Both the position numbers and the translations under genes were made by a program. The notes under the pieces are model-generated. The model did no database searches, was not told the DNA's origin, and saw only the letters and a program-made list of their open reading frames with translations. From Peptostreptococcus sp. MV1 (GTDB lineage: Bacteria > Bacillota > Clostridia > Peptostreptococcales > Peptostreptococcaceae), in the NCBI RefSeq assembly GCF_000758885.1, contig NZ_JRNB01000120.1, positions 1-35,534 on the forward strand: a DNA stretch of 35,534 nt, written 5' to 3'. Of the stretch, positions 1-7,739 are shown piece by piece (position 1 is the first letter of the stretch; each line of letters begins with the position of its first letter).

Positions 1-54
1 ATGCTGTCGCATAAATTTAGGATTTTATTCATCAACGCTAGTTGACAAAGAACC

Positions 55-83
55 AAAAAAAGACGACCAATAAACTGGTCGCC
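55..83 (-). terminator. Rho-independent terminator of proS
   Basis: On the minus strand a GGCGACC/GGTCGTC stem with an eight-base loop is followed by a run of seven T. It lies about 20 bases past the proS stop codon. The remaining bases 1-54 show no gene. Confidence 0.85.
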
Positions 84-104
84 TTGTATATTTTTTTCTA
101 TATT

Positions 105-1553
105 CTAGTATGCCTTGGCAAATATTACCATATTGTCTGCCTTTTCGCCTGTGTAGAAACACTTGTCTCCTAGGTCTTCCTGGGCAAATGGTATTACTCT
201 TATTGTAGCGCCTGTCAACTCTTTGATCTTGGCTTCATTGTCTGCATCATTCTTCCACATTACCTTGGCAAAGCCCTTCTTGTTTTCTATGATATCAACA
301 AATTCGTCCATATTATGGGCTACATATGTTCTTTCATCCCTGTATTTTCTAGCCTTTTCAAGCATATTCTTCTGTATTTCATCTAGTAGTATTGCTACCT
401 GGTCAGCTACTGTATCTAGTGACATTTCAGACTTAGTTAGCTCGTCTCTTCTGAAGGCTAGGGCCTGATTCTTTTCTATGTCCTTTGGTCCAATTTCTAG
501 TCTTACTGGTATACCCTTCATTTCTGCGTCATTGAACTTGTAACCTGGGCTGTAGTTAGCTCTGTCGTCTACTTCTACTGATATTCCCTTGGCCTTTAGG
601 TCTCCTGCCACCTTGTCTACCACTTCCATTACTCCACCCTTGTTGGCTGCTATAGGTATTATGATTACCTGAATTGGAGCCATCTTTGGTGGTAGGACTA
701 GACCTCTGTTATCTGAGTGTACCATGATTAGACCACCTATTAGTCTAGTTGAGATACCCCATGATGTATGGTATGGGTTGGCTAGCTTGCCATCCCTATC
801 TGAAAAGGTAATATCGAAGGCCTTTGTAAAGTGCTGACCCAAGAAGTGAGATGTACCTGACTGTAGGGCCTTACCATCGTGCATCATTGCTTCTATTGTA
901 TATGTAGCAGATGCTCCTGCGAATTTTTCACTATCAGACTTTCTACCGTCTATTACTGGTATTGCCATTAGGTCCTCTGCTACTGACTTGTAGGCAGCTA
1001 GCTGCTGTAGTGTCTCATCTATTGCTTCCTGCTCAGTCTCATGTAGGGTATGTCCTTCCTGCCATAAGAATTCTGATGTTCTAAGGAATGGTCTAGTTGA
1101 CTTTTCCCATCTGACAACTGAGTTCCACTGGTTGTATAGGAATGGCAGCTGCCTGTATGAGTTTAGCCACTTGGCATACATTGTACAGATGATAGTCTCT
1201 GATGTAGGTCTGACTGCTAGTCTTTCTTCTAGGACCTTGTTGCCACCCTGAGTCACCCAGGCAACTTCTGGTGCAAACCCCTCTACATGCTCTGCTTCCT
1301 TGTTTAGTAGACTTTCTGGTATCAATAGTGGGAAGTATACGTTCTTGTGACCTGTTTCCTTGAATAGGCCATCTGCATAGTCCCTAATCTTTTCCCATAG
1401 GGCAAATCCGTATGGTTTGATTACCATGAAGCCCTTTATTGGAGCATAGTCTACTAGGTCTGTCTTAGTTATTACGTCTGTGTACCACTGGGCAAAGTCA
1501 TCTTCCATTGGTGTAATAGCTTCTACAAATTGATTTTCTTTTTTCTTTCCCAT
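105..1553 (-). CDS. proS: Prolyl-tRNA synthetase, short archaeal/eukaryotic-like type
   Basis: This cytoplasmic class II aminoacyl-tRNA synthetase charges tRNA-Pro with proline. The 482-residue length matches the short type, which lacks the editing insertion of long bacterial ProRS. Class II signatures are visible: RPTSE followed by the motif 2 region (VRWE...RTSEFLWQEGHT), then the motif 3 region (WGISTRLIGG, HSDNRGLVLPP). An anticodon-binding domain (IIPIA onward) and a C-terminal zinc-type domain ending in KAY follow. The ATG has a GGAGG-type site at about 1561-1566. The gene stands alone between its own terminator and a proline T-box leader, so it is controlled by tRNA-Pro charging. It is complete. 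Confidence 0.96.
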   Translation of the reverse strand: MGKKKENQFVEAITPMEDDFAQWYTDVITKTDLVDYAPIKGFMVIKPYGFALWEKIRDYADGLFKETGHKNVYFPLLIPESLLNKEAEHVEGFAPEVAWVTQGGNKVLEERLAVRPTSETIICTMYAKWLNSYRQLPFLYNQWNSVVRWEKSTRPFLRTSEFLWQEGHTLHETEQEAIDETLQQLAAYKSVAEDLMAIPVIDGRKSDSEKFAGASATYTIEAMMHDGKALQSGTSHFLGQHFTKAFDITFSDRDGKLANPYHTSWGISTRLIGGLIMVHSDNRGLVLPPKMAPIQVIIIPIAANKGGVMEVVDKVAGDLKAKGISVEVDDRANYSPGYKFNDAEMKGIPVRLEIGPKDIEKNQALAFRRDELTKSEMSLDTVADQVAILLDEIQKNMLEKARKYRDERTYVAHNMDEFVDIIENKKGFAKVMWKNDADNEAKIKELTGATIRVIPFAQEDLGDKCFYTGEKADNMVIFAKAY

Positions 1554-1604
1554 TTTCTTGTCCTCCTAATTGTTTGATATGTTACTTAACAGCCTTGAAG
1601 AACA

Positions 1605-1645
1605 TAAAAAAGCCCTTCATCTCCTATAAAAAGAGACGAAAGGCT
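1605..1645 (-). terminator. Regulated T-box terminator
   Basis: Minus-strand stem of about 13 pairs (AGCCTTTCGTCTC with GAGATGAAGGGCT) followed by TTTTTT, lying between the T-box sequence and proS. In the T-box family this hairpin forms when charged tRNA is bound and is displaced by an antiterminator when tRNA is uncharged. Confidence 0.85.
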
Positions 1646-1847
1646 GTTAGTTTCCGCGGTACCACTCTTATTAGCCAGGATATCCTGACTCCCTCGATAG
1701 AATATAACGGTTCAAACCGTGGAGATTGTTACCTCTCCAAGCTAAAAGGCTGGTTCATCAGTTTCGATATAGGACCTTCCACCAAGTGGTCCCTCTCTGG
1801 TAAATCTCTGCCAACTACTATCCCTTTATCATAGCCTCTATTGGTAT
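1605..1847 (-). promoter_or_regulatory. T-box riboswitch, proline-specific
   Basis: The minus strand carries the conserved T-box AGAGTGGTACCGCGG (about 1653-1667), which pairs with the tRNA acceptor end, directly before a terminator. Upstream is a Stem I-like region with AGAGAGG, a GGTGGAAGG distal loop, and a specifier segment TGAA-CCA-GCC. The CCA triplet (1753 to 1751) is a proline codon, matching the proS gene downstream. Uncharged tRNA-Pro would stabilise antitermination. The 5' limit is inferred from the promoter. Confidence 0.92.
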
Positions 1848-1853
1848 GCCACT

Positions 1854-1883
1854 ATGATACACCCTAGGGGGTGTAATTGTCAA
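1854..1883 (-). promoter_or_regulatory. Promoter of the T-box-proS transcript, with an inverted repeat in the spacer
   Basis: TTGACA (1883-1878), an 18-base spacer and TATCAT (1859-1854) on the minus strand. The spacer contains the inverted repeat ACACCC-N4-GGGTGT (1859-1874), placed where a repressor could block polymerase. No T tract follows, so it is not an obvious terminator for the upstream yacL gene. Confidence 0.7.
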
Positions 1884-1909
1884 TATAATATAGAATAAAT
1901 CTGGTCTTC

Positions 1910-2995
1910 CTACCTGACTCTAGCAAATATCATCCTACCTGCTGGTGTCTGTAGGATAGAAGTTACGACTACCTTCCTGGTCTCACCTATGAACTTTCTA
2001 CCATTTTCTACTACTATCATGGTACCATCATCTAGGTAGGCTACACCCTGCTGGTTTTCCTTACCTTCCTTGACTATGGTTACTACCATTTCCTCACCCG
2101 GTATGGCTATAGGCTTGACTGCATTGGCCAACTCGTTGATATTTAATACCTCGACACCCTGGACCTGGGCCACCTTGTTTAGGTTGAAGTCGTTGGTTAC
2201 CACCTTACCCTTTAGGACTGATGCTAGCTTGAGTAGCTTGATATCTACCTCTGCTATATCGTCAAAATCTTGGTCTGTAACCTCCACTTCTATATTGCCT
2301 TCTTCCTGTATCATATTGAGGATATCTAGACCCCTTCTACCTCTGACCCTCTTCATATCGTCGGCTGAGTCAGCTATATGTCTTAGTTCATCAAGGACGA
2401 ACTGAGGTATTACCAACTTGCCTTCAATAAAGCCAGTCTTGCAGATGTCTGCTATTCTTCCATCTATTATTACTGATGTGTCCAGTACCTTTGGTGGTAT
2501 ATTCCTCTTTTGCTTCTTTGACTTGTGTTCTTCCCTATCCTTCTTGTCTGGCCCTTGCCTCAACCTAAGTAGGGTCTTGACCTCATTTTTACTCCTCATT
2601 CCTATCCTGATACCTAGTAGACCAAATAGGACATATGATATAATCGATAGAACTGGTCCTACTACATATATCTTCTCCAATAGTCCACTGATCAGGGATG
2701 CAATTAGGAAGCCTAACAATAATCCCACTGACCCCAAGATAATATCTATCTGTGAATAGGCCGACATTTCCTTATCAAAAAGCTTGCCTAGTTTTTTTAA
2801 TCGCCTATTTATGGCTGGTTCACTGACGAAGAATATCAGGGCTACTATCAAACCTGCCGATACTCCAGCTATATAGCCGTATGTTTGGTTGCCAAACTGT
2901 AGCTGCTTTACTGGCTTCATCAATGAAATATATAGGGTAGTTGTTAGGGCAAAACCAACTAGCGCCACTATAAATCTTCTTAATTTATTAATCAT
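1910..2995 (-). CDS. yacL: YacL-type membrane PIN/TRAM-domain protein
   Basis: A 361-residue integral membrane protein of the YacL family. Four hydrophobic segments (about 8-26, 38-58, 85-106, 108-132) precede a basic linker. Next comes a PIN nuclease-like domain with acidic residues at D172 (LDTSVIIDGR), E203 (VLDELRH) and D269 (VTNDFN), then a C-terminal TRAM domain (about 297-361) expected to bind RNA. In Firmicutes yacL lies next to disA and radA, as here. The precise substrate of YacL is not known to me. An AGGAGGT site seven bases before the ATG supports the start. The gene is probably cotranscribed with disA, whose stop is 30 bases upstream. Confidence 0.9.
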   Translation of the reverse strand: MINKLRRFIVALVGFALTTTLYISLMKPVKQLQFGNQTYGYIAGVSAGLIVALIFFVSEPAINRRLKKLGKLFDKEMSAYSQIDIILGSVGLLLGFLIASLISGLLEKIYVVGPVLSIISYVLFGLLGIRIGMRSKNEVKTLLRLRQGPDKKDREEHKSKKQKRNIPPKVLDTSVIIDGRIADICKTGFIEGKLVIPQFVLDELRHIADSADDMKRVRGRRGLDILNMIQEEGNIEVEVTDQDFDDIAEVDIKLLKLASVLKGKVVTNDFNLNKVAQVQGVEVLNINELANAVKPIAIPGEEMVVTIVKEGKENQQGVAYLDDGTMIVVENGRKFIGETRKVVVTSILQTPAGRMIFARVR

Positions 2996-3025
2996 AATTT
3001 ACCTCCTGTATACAGGATAATAATA

Positions 3026-4102
3026 CTAAATCTGTCTATCCAAAACTGCCAATCTCTTCATTTTTATAAGTCCATTTCTAATATAAGTTGCCCTTATTTC
3101 ACCAATTCCGTCAACTTCGTCAAGTTCATCTATGCCAGCTGCTAGTATGTCCTGGAAGCTTCCAAAATGCTCTATAAGATTATCTATAATTCCTTCTGGT
3201 AATTTATGGATCTTGCTCAGTAGCCTATAACCTCTCGTAGTGGTTGGTTTGTCCAAATTCTCGTTATAGCCTGAAAAGCCCATAATTTTTGCTATTTTGC
3301 TTAGATCGACTAGTTCTTCGTCTGAAAGCGCACTCAATTTCTTTTTAAAGTTCTTTTTGTTGGTGTCTTCCAGTACATAATCCTTTATTATCAAATCCTG
3401 GTCATCTCTTGTCCTACCAATTAATTGCTCGTACTGACTCCTGATCAGTACACCCTCATCACCCAGGGCTAGTAGGTACCTTTCCATTACACCTGTAATT
3501 CTCAATACCATCTCCACCTTTGACATTGCAAATACTACGTCGTATATGGTTACCATATCCGCAAATTCTAGGGCATTTAGGTTTAGTACGGCCTGTTCCT
3601 GGGAACTCTTGGCCTTCTCCAATGTCTGGAATGCTTGGTTGGCCTTTGAAAATAGGGTTGTAGTATCTTGGACTACATACTTTTTACTATCCTTATATAT
3701 GGTGATTATAGACCTCCTCTGTGATATGGCTATCACTATAGACTTGGTCTGCCTAGCTATTCTTTCAGCTGTCCTATGTCTAGTACCTGTCTCTGTAGTA
3801 GGTACATTGGGGTCTGGCATCAGTTGGGTATTGGCAAAGAGTATCTTTTCAATATTCTTGTCCAATACTATGGCCCCGTCCATCTTGGCTAGCTCATATA
3901 GTGAGGATGGCGTATAGTCTGCATTTAGTTCAAAACCACCATCTACTAGGGACAGGATCTGGTCATTGTCAGCCACGACGATCAGACCACCAGTCTTGGC
4001 CATCAGTACATTGTCTAGACCTATTCTAAGAGGTGAACCCGGTGATATCATTTTCAATATCTCATCCATTTCATCATTGGTAAAAATATCAAAACTGTTC
4101 AT
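3026..4102 (-). CDS. disA: DNA integrity scanning protein, diadenylate cyclase
   Basis: DisA joins two ATP into cyclic di-AMP and scans DNA for lesions as an octamer. The N-terminal DAC domain has the catalytic DGA (residues 75-77) and RHR (108-110) motifs. A linker and C-terminal helix-hairpin-helix DNA-binding segments (FGSFQDILAAGIDELDEVDGIGEIRA) follow. The start is placed at MNSFDIF, seven codons inside the longest frame, because GGGAGG lies five bases before it and 358 residues is the usual DisA length. That ribosome site overlaps the end of radA and only one base separates the genes, so they are translationally linked. The phosphodiesterase GdpP at 12709-14724 degrades the product. Confidence 0.96.
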   Translation of the reverse strand: MNSFDIFTNDEMDEILKMISPGSPLRIGLDNVLMAKTGGLIVVADNDQILSLVDGGFELNADYTPSSLYELAKMDGAIVLDKNIEKILFANTQLMPDPNVPTTETGTRHRTAERIARQTKSIVIAISQRRSIITIYKDSKKYVVQDTTTLFSKANQAFQTLEKAKSSQEQAVLNLNALEFADMVTIYDVVFAMSKVEMVLRITGVMERYLLALGDEGVLIRSQYEQLIGRTRDDQDLIIKDYVLEDTNKKNFKKKLSALSDEELVDLSKIAKIMGFSGYNENLDKPTTTRGYRLLSKIHKLPEGIIDNLIEHFGSFQDILAAGIDELDEVDGIGEIRATYIRNGLIKMKRLAVLDRQI

Positions 4103-4103
4103 C

Positions 4104-5483
4104 CTAACCTCCCAAAACTTCATATATAGCCTGCCTCAAGTTGTACACAGGCACCAATTCAATCCTATAATCCTTTTTAAATTCATCTAGGTAGTTACCC
4201 CTAGGTATTACCATCTTTTTAAAGCCTAATTTCTCACATTCCAAAATTCTTTTTTCGATAAAACTCACCGTCCTGACCTCTCCTGTCAAGCCTATCTCAC
4301 CTGTCACTACCACACTGGCGTCTACAGGTATATTCCTGAAGCTTGATGCTATGGCTAGGGCTATACCCAAGTCCATAGAAGGCTCATTGATCTTTAGGCC
4401 ACCTATTATATTTACAAATACATCCTGGCTCTGGACCTGCATACCTATTACCTTTTCCAATACTGCCAGTATAAGGGCCACCCTATTGTTGTCAACACCT
4501 GTAGTAGTCCTCCTGGGATAACCAAAATTGGTTGGTGCTACCAGGGCCTGAAGTTCCAAGAGCATGGACCTAGTACCTTCTACTGTTGATACTATTACTG
4601 AGCCAGATACATCATTTGGCTTCTCAGCTATTAGGACCTTGGATGGGTTTTCCAGCTCCACTAGTCCGTCTGATTTCATCTCAAATACTCCTAGCTCGTT
4701 TGTTGAGCCAAAACGGTTCTTTACTGCCCTTAGCAACCTATAGGTATTGTACCTCTCGCCTTCAAAGTATAGGACTGTATCCACCATATGCTCTAATAGC
4801 TTTGGACCTGCTAGAGATCCTTCCTTAGTCACATGACCAACTATAAATGTTGATATCGACTTGGACTTAGATATTTTCATAAATTTGGATGTACCTTCCT
4901 TTATCTGGCTAATGGTACCTGGTGCTGAGTTTATCTCCGGTGATATCATAGTCTGTATGGAGTCGACTATAATCATGTCCGGTTGTACTTCTGCTATCTG
5001 TAATTCAATAGCTGCAAGGTTGTTCTCTGTATATATGTACAAATTGTCTGACGAAACCTTGAGCCTCTTGGCCCTCATCTTTATCTGCTTTTCGCTTTCC
5101 TCGCCTGATATGTATAGGACCTTCTTGTCCGTCTCTGCTACATTGTTGGATACCTGTAAGAGCAGGGTAGACTTGCCTATACCTGGATCTCCTCCCACTA
5201 GAACCAAGGAGCCTGGTATTACTCCACCACCTAGGACCCTGTCTAGCTCTGGTATACTGGTAGAAAACCTCTCTTCCTTATTAGTTGTAATGGAATTTAT
5301 CTTGATTGGCCTGCTAGTGGACTTAGATGCCTGCTTGGCCAACGATGCTTGCTTGGGAGTTAGTTTTTCCTCAACCTCTTCTACAAACGTATTCCACTGT
5401 AGACACTCAGGACACTTGCCCAACCATTTTGGGTTCTCGTAACCACAATTTTGACATACGTACTTAGACTTCACCTTTGCCAT
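4104..5483 (-). CDS. radA: DNA repair protein RadA
   Basis: A RecA-like ATPase/helicase that helps branch migration in recombinational repair. Visible parts are an N-terminal four-cysteine zinc finger (VCQNCG...KCPECLQW), a Walker A GGDPGIGKST, the RadA-specific KNRFGSTNE motif, and a C-terminal Lon-protease-like domain (INEPSMDLGIALAIASS). The start is set at MAKVKSKYVCQ to match the family; the AAGGAGG site is about 13 bases away, so an upstream GTG at 5498 giving five more residues cannot be excluded. It heads the radA-disA-yacL operon. The ctsR-mcsAB-clpC genes that often precede radA in Firmicutes are absent. Confidence 0.95.
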   Translation of the reverse strand: MAKVKSKYVCQNCGYENPKWLGKCPECLQWNTFVEEVEEKLTPKQASLAKQASKSTSRPIKINSITTNKEERFSTSIPELDRVLGGGVIPGSLVLVGGDPGIGKSTLLLQVSNNVAETDKKVLYISGEESEKQIKMRAKRLKVSSDNLYIYTENNLAAIELQIAEVQPDMIIVDSIQTMISPEINSAPGTISQIKEGTSKFMKISKSKSISTFIVGHVTKEGSLAGPKLLEHMVDTVLYFEGERYNTYRLLRAVKNRFGSTNELGVFEMKSDGLVELENPSKVLIAEKPNDVSGSVIVSTVEGTRSMLLELQALVAPTNFGYPRRTTTGVDNNRVALILAVLEKVIGMQVQSQDVFVNIIGGLKINEPSMDLGIALAIASSFRNIPVDASVVVTGEIGLTGEVRTVSFIEKRILECEKLGFKKMVIPRGNYLDEFKKDYRIELVPVYNLRQAIYEVLGG

Positions 5484-5507
5484 AAATTTTAACAACACCT
5501 CCTTAAA

Positions 5508-5544
5508 TATACCTTAAGGTATACATTTCTATCGTTTTATTATA
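5508..5544 (-). promoter_or_regulatory. radA operon promoter with a perfect 16-bp palindrome
   Basis: A TATAAT (5544-5539, minus) lies about 35 bases before the radA ribosome site; its -35 region is poor. TATACCTTAAGGTATA (5508-5523) is a perfect palindrome just downstream of the expected start of transcription, a classic repressor position. The same core, ATACCT-N2-AGGTAT, recurs at 28570-28583. Confidence 0.55.
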
Positions 5545-5643
5545 TCATATTTTTCATCTTATATGTGTCTTTTCCTTATGGCCTCTGCGCATAAACTAAG
5601 TTTGATTCATTATGTTTGACGTCTATTCTCTCATCTTGTATGA

Positions 5644-5748
5644 TATATAAATAAGCCAATCATCAAAGTTATTACAGGAATGAGGAGGGTTGGTAAGTCT
5701 ACTATTTTAAATATAATAATGGATAAGGAGAAAAAATGTTTATATTAG
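5644..5748 (+). pseudogene. Remnant of a P-loop (AAA/DUF4143-type) ATPase N-terminus
   Basis: The frame between an in-frame TGA (5641) and TAG (5746) reads NKPIIKVITGMRRVGKSTIL and a few further residues. This is the typical N-terminal Walker A region of ATP-binding proteins of the AAA_14/DUF4143 kind (compare EGARRIGKST in the gene at 33181-34509, another subfamily). No start codon or remaining domain is present, so it is a relic. Its 3' end supplies the ribosome site (AAGGAG) of the gene starting at 5736. Confidence 0.65.
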
Positions 5749-6299
5749 AATTATACCAAGATAAAATGAGCACAGAGCTAGGACTATTTGACACCATAGA
5801 AGAAGGAAGAAAATTTGTATCTCAACTTAAAGGATACAAATTTGAAGAGATAGACGGATTTGAATACGAAACTATAAAGCTAGATTCAATCTCAGACTAC
5901 ATGGAACTAGAAATAAATGGCAACATAGTTCCACTAACTAAGTTTATGTTTACAGAAGATGGCGATGTAGAAGTATATTGGAAAGAAATTCCAAACCTAT
6001 CTAAAAAAGGAAAAGGAATCGTAGAAGGTGCAACTAGAGTGGATGCCTACACAGTAGCGAATTCAGATTTAAGAGAATATATCGAAGCGAGAGAAAATAA
6101 TTATTTAGAAGTAAAGAAAAATCTAGAAAAGGAAGGCTACCAAGTAGAAAGAGCCTACTTCGGATCAGAAGACGGAGAAGCAATCCTATTTAGAAAAAAA
6201 GATTCAGAAGATTGGCACTTCTTAACCCATATGGATCCAGAATTCACAGAAGAATTTGATTTAGATGTATGTTTAGAAATGGTAGAAGAAGATAATTAA
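5736..6299 (+). CDS. Conserved-looking hypothetical acidic protein
   Basis: I do not recognise a characterised family for this 187-residue protein. It is soluble, strongly acidic and without signal peptide or membrane segment. It opens with a small alpha/beta-looking module (FILELYQDKMSTELGLFDTIEEGRKFVSQL) and ends in a second one (YQVERAYFGSEDGEAILFRKKDSEDWHFL). The ATG follows AAGGAG by five bases. It stands alone, downstream of an ATPase relic and upstream of insertion-sequence debris. The intact frame with a good ribosome site suggests it is expressed. Roles such as immunity protein or stress protein are possible, but nothing in the sequence shows them. Confidence 0.7.
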   Translation: MFILELYQDKMSTELGLFDTIEEGRKFVSQLKGYKFEEIDGFEYETIKLDSISDYMELEINGNIVPLTKFMFTEDGDVEVYWKEIPNLSKKGKGIVEGATRVDAYTVANSDLREYIEARENNYLEVKKNLEKEGYQVERAYFGSEDGEAILFRKKDSEDWHFLTHMDPEFTEEFDLDVCLEMVEEDN

Positions 6300-6314
6300 A
6301 TTGAAAGCTAAAAG

Positions 6315-6487
6315 CCGAGTCTATGTAAAAAAGTCTGTAAAATTGTAGGTCCTTCTACGGTAAAATTATTATCATAGGAGGACTTTTGTTATGGGAAGAA
6401 GAAGAAAAAGAGAACCAATGAATCTAGCTAAGAAAAATATTGTAAGTAAATTAATAAAAACTTATGATCCAAAATTGCAATTTTATG
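6315..6487 (+). mobile_element. Truncated left end of an IS256-family-like insertion sequence
   Basis: A terminal-repeat-like stretch (GAGTCTATGTAAAAAAGTCT, from 6317) is followed by a short leader, a ribosome site (AGGAGG) and the start of a transposase-like frame. This layout and the N-terminal residues resemble clostridial IS256-family elements. The element breaks off after about 170 bases, where sequence of a conjugative-element gene on the other strand begins. No right end or target duplication is visible. The family call is from memory of typical N-termini and is tentative. Confidence 0.5.
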
Positions 6488-6504
6488 TAGCCCATAAGGA
6501 CTGA
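6391..6504 (+). pseudogene. Transposase N-terminal fragment (IS256-like)
   Basis: Thirty-seven codons beginning MGRRRKREPMNLAKKNIVSK, with a strong AGGAGG site nine bases before the ATG. The basic start followed by NLAKKNIV.KLIKTYDPK resembles IS256-type transposases of clostridia, which are about 400 residues. After codon 30 or so the frame enters foreign sequence and stops at TGA 6502. It cannot be active. Confidence 0.5.
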
Positions 6505-6703
6505 TCAAGAATGCTATAAGTAATGTTACCATTTCTGTTGCCATATCTTTTTATATGAAGCAAGTTACTGCTCCAATAAATACTAGGAAAGATATTATAC
6601 CTAAAATCATTCCACTAACTTTTATAATAAATTTTAGAAAAGCAATTAGTATCGACAAGAGCAATATTATTGGAAATAAGATAATTTTCAATGCCCATCT
6701 CAT
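6488..6703 (-). pseudogene. Broken CD1845-like hydrophobic protein of a conjugative element
   Basis: On the minus strand an ATG at 6703 with an AGAGAGG site starts a hydrophobic frame (MRWALKIILFPIILLLSILI). It is open for 50 codons to a TAA (6553-6551). The same frame resumes without shift as KDMATEMVTLLIAFLISPYG and then breaks at the insertion-sequence remnant near 6488. The N-terminal hydrophobic pattern and the AFLISPYGL segment resemble the small CD1845-type membrane proteins of Tn1549-like integrative conjugative elements. An internal stop and a truncated 3' end make it a pseudogene. It starts 11 bases after the KilA-N gene, on the same strand. Confidence 0.6.
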
Positions 6704-6714
6704 AACAGACCTCT

Positions 6715-7566
6715 CTATTTCTTTGACTTATCTTCTAAGCTCTTAATTCCTGTATTGTTCAACTTTTCAATTGACATCAGCTGAGTTCTAGCAAGCTTTC
6801 TAAGTTCTATCATTCTTTCTTTTTGTTCCATACCTTTTCCAATAAGAATTGCATTATAACTTTCCATATTGGCAAGCACCAGTAACTCATTCAGACTTGC
6901 ATAATCTCTCATATTGCCTTTCAAATCTGGATTTTCTTCACGCCACTGTTTTGCTCGCTTGTTAAATAAGGCTACATTGAGCATATCTGCTTCACTTGCA
7001 TACTTATAAGATAACTGCTCATTGGTAAGATCTTTTAAGAGATATTCTTTAATTGCATCTGTATGAATTTTATAGTTAATCTTGGAAATTTCTCGATTAA
7101 GATTCCACCCTAACGATAGCTTAGAATTTTCATCTGACTTAAGTCTCTTATAATCTTGAATAATATACAGCTTAAATTCTGGTGAAATCCATGAGGCAAA
7201 TTCCATTGCAAGATCATAATGCGCATAGGTTCCACCATATCTCCCAGACTTCGATATTATGCCAATAGCATTTGTAGAATCAATCCATTTTTGTGGTGTC
7301 ATAGTGAATCTATTAAGTCCTGCCTCATTTCTAAACGTGTCGAATTGCACACGGTTAAAATCTGGATTATTCAAAACTTCCCATAAACCTATATATTCCA
7401 AAGTATTTCTATTTCTCATCCAGTTTTGTATAACAAATCTAGGATCATCATTATTTTTATACTTAGCAATATCCGTTAGACTTATATAGTCGTTTTTAAA
7501 GTCTTCAGTATAAATTTGAATAGCAAAACCTTTTGCTTCAATCGTCTCTTTTTTCGCCTTAGACAT
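6715..7566 (-). CDS. KilA-N domain-containing protein
   Basis: A 283-residue soluble protein with an N-terminal KilA-N domain (about 10-150): ISLTDIAKYKN, VIQNWMRNRNTLEYIGLWE, the RYGGTYAHYDLAMEFASWISPEFKLYII motif. KilA-N domains are predicted DNA-binding modules of phages, conjugative elements and DNA viruses. The C-terminal part is helical and charged. The ATG has a GGGGGA site seven bases upstream. In Tn1549-like elements such genes occur near CD1845-type genes, and a broken one follows directly. The frame is intact, so it may still be expressed, but the host element is gone. Confidence 0.8.
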   Translation of the reverse strand: MSKAKKETIEAKGFAIQIYTEDFKNDYISLTDIAKYKNNDDPRFVIQNWMRNRNTLEYIGLWEVLNNPDFNRVQFDTFRNEAGLNRFTMTPQKWIDSTNAIGIISKSGRYGGTYAHYDLAMEFASWISPEFKLYIIQDYKRLKSDENSKLSLGWNLNREISKINYKIHTDAIKEYLLKDLTNEQLSYKYASEADMLNVALFNKRAKQWREENPDLKGNMRDYASLNELLVLANMESYNAILIGKGMEQKERMIELRKLARTQLMSIEKLNNTGIKSLEDKSKK

Positions 7567-7653
7567 ACGATTTCCCCCTTTATGCTGATCTACTGTTTAC
7601 AAAATTTATTTTCGTAATAACTGCTCTAAACAGCACACCAACTATTCATTTTT

Positions 7654-7683
7654 TTGATTTTCTTAAGCTAATTCAGTTATAAT
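7654..7683 (+). promoter_or_regulatory. Promoter of the cobW-type gene
   Basis: TTGATT (7654-7659), 18-base spacer, TATAAT (7678-7683), 57 bases before the ATG. I could not find a convincing Zur or Fur box around it. Confidence 0.6.
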
Positions 7684-7739
7684 GAAATATAGTAAATAGT
7701 GCTACTTGCTCTTGTAGCATAAAATTTAGGAGGGTAATT

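Noticed and set aside
1-46. Weak similarity of the window start to 5587-5625 (CGCATAAA, then GATT...ATTCAT)
   Set aside because: Matches are short and gapped in AT-rich DNA, so no shared element can be claimed.
163-468. Antisense frame inside proS (and similar long frames opposite yacL, disA, radA and znuA)
   Set aside because: They are shadows of strong genes, with unlikely composition and no ribosome sites.
1574-1834. Open frame of 86 codons over the proS leader
   Set aside because: It runs antisense through the T-box riboswitch and its terminator, and has no ribosome site or family likeness.
7605-7640. Zur box (TTCGTAAT half site) upstream of the cobW-type gene
   Set aside because: Only a half site; no inverted partner at the needed spacing.
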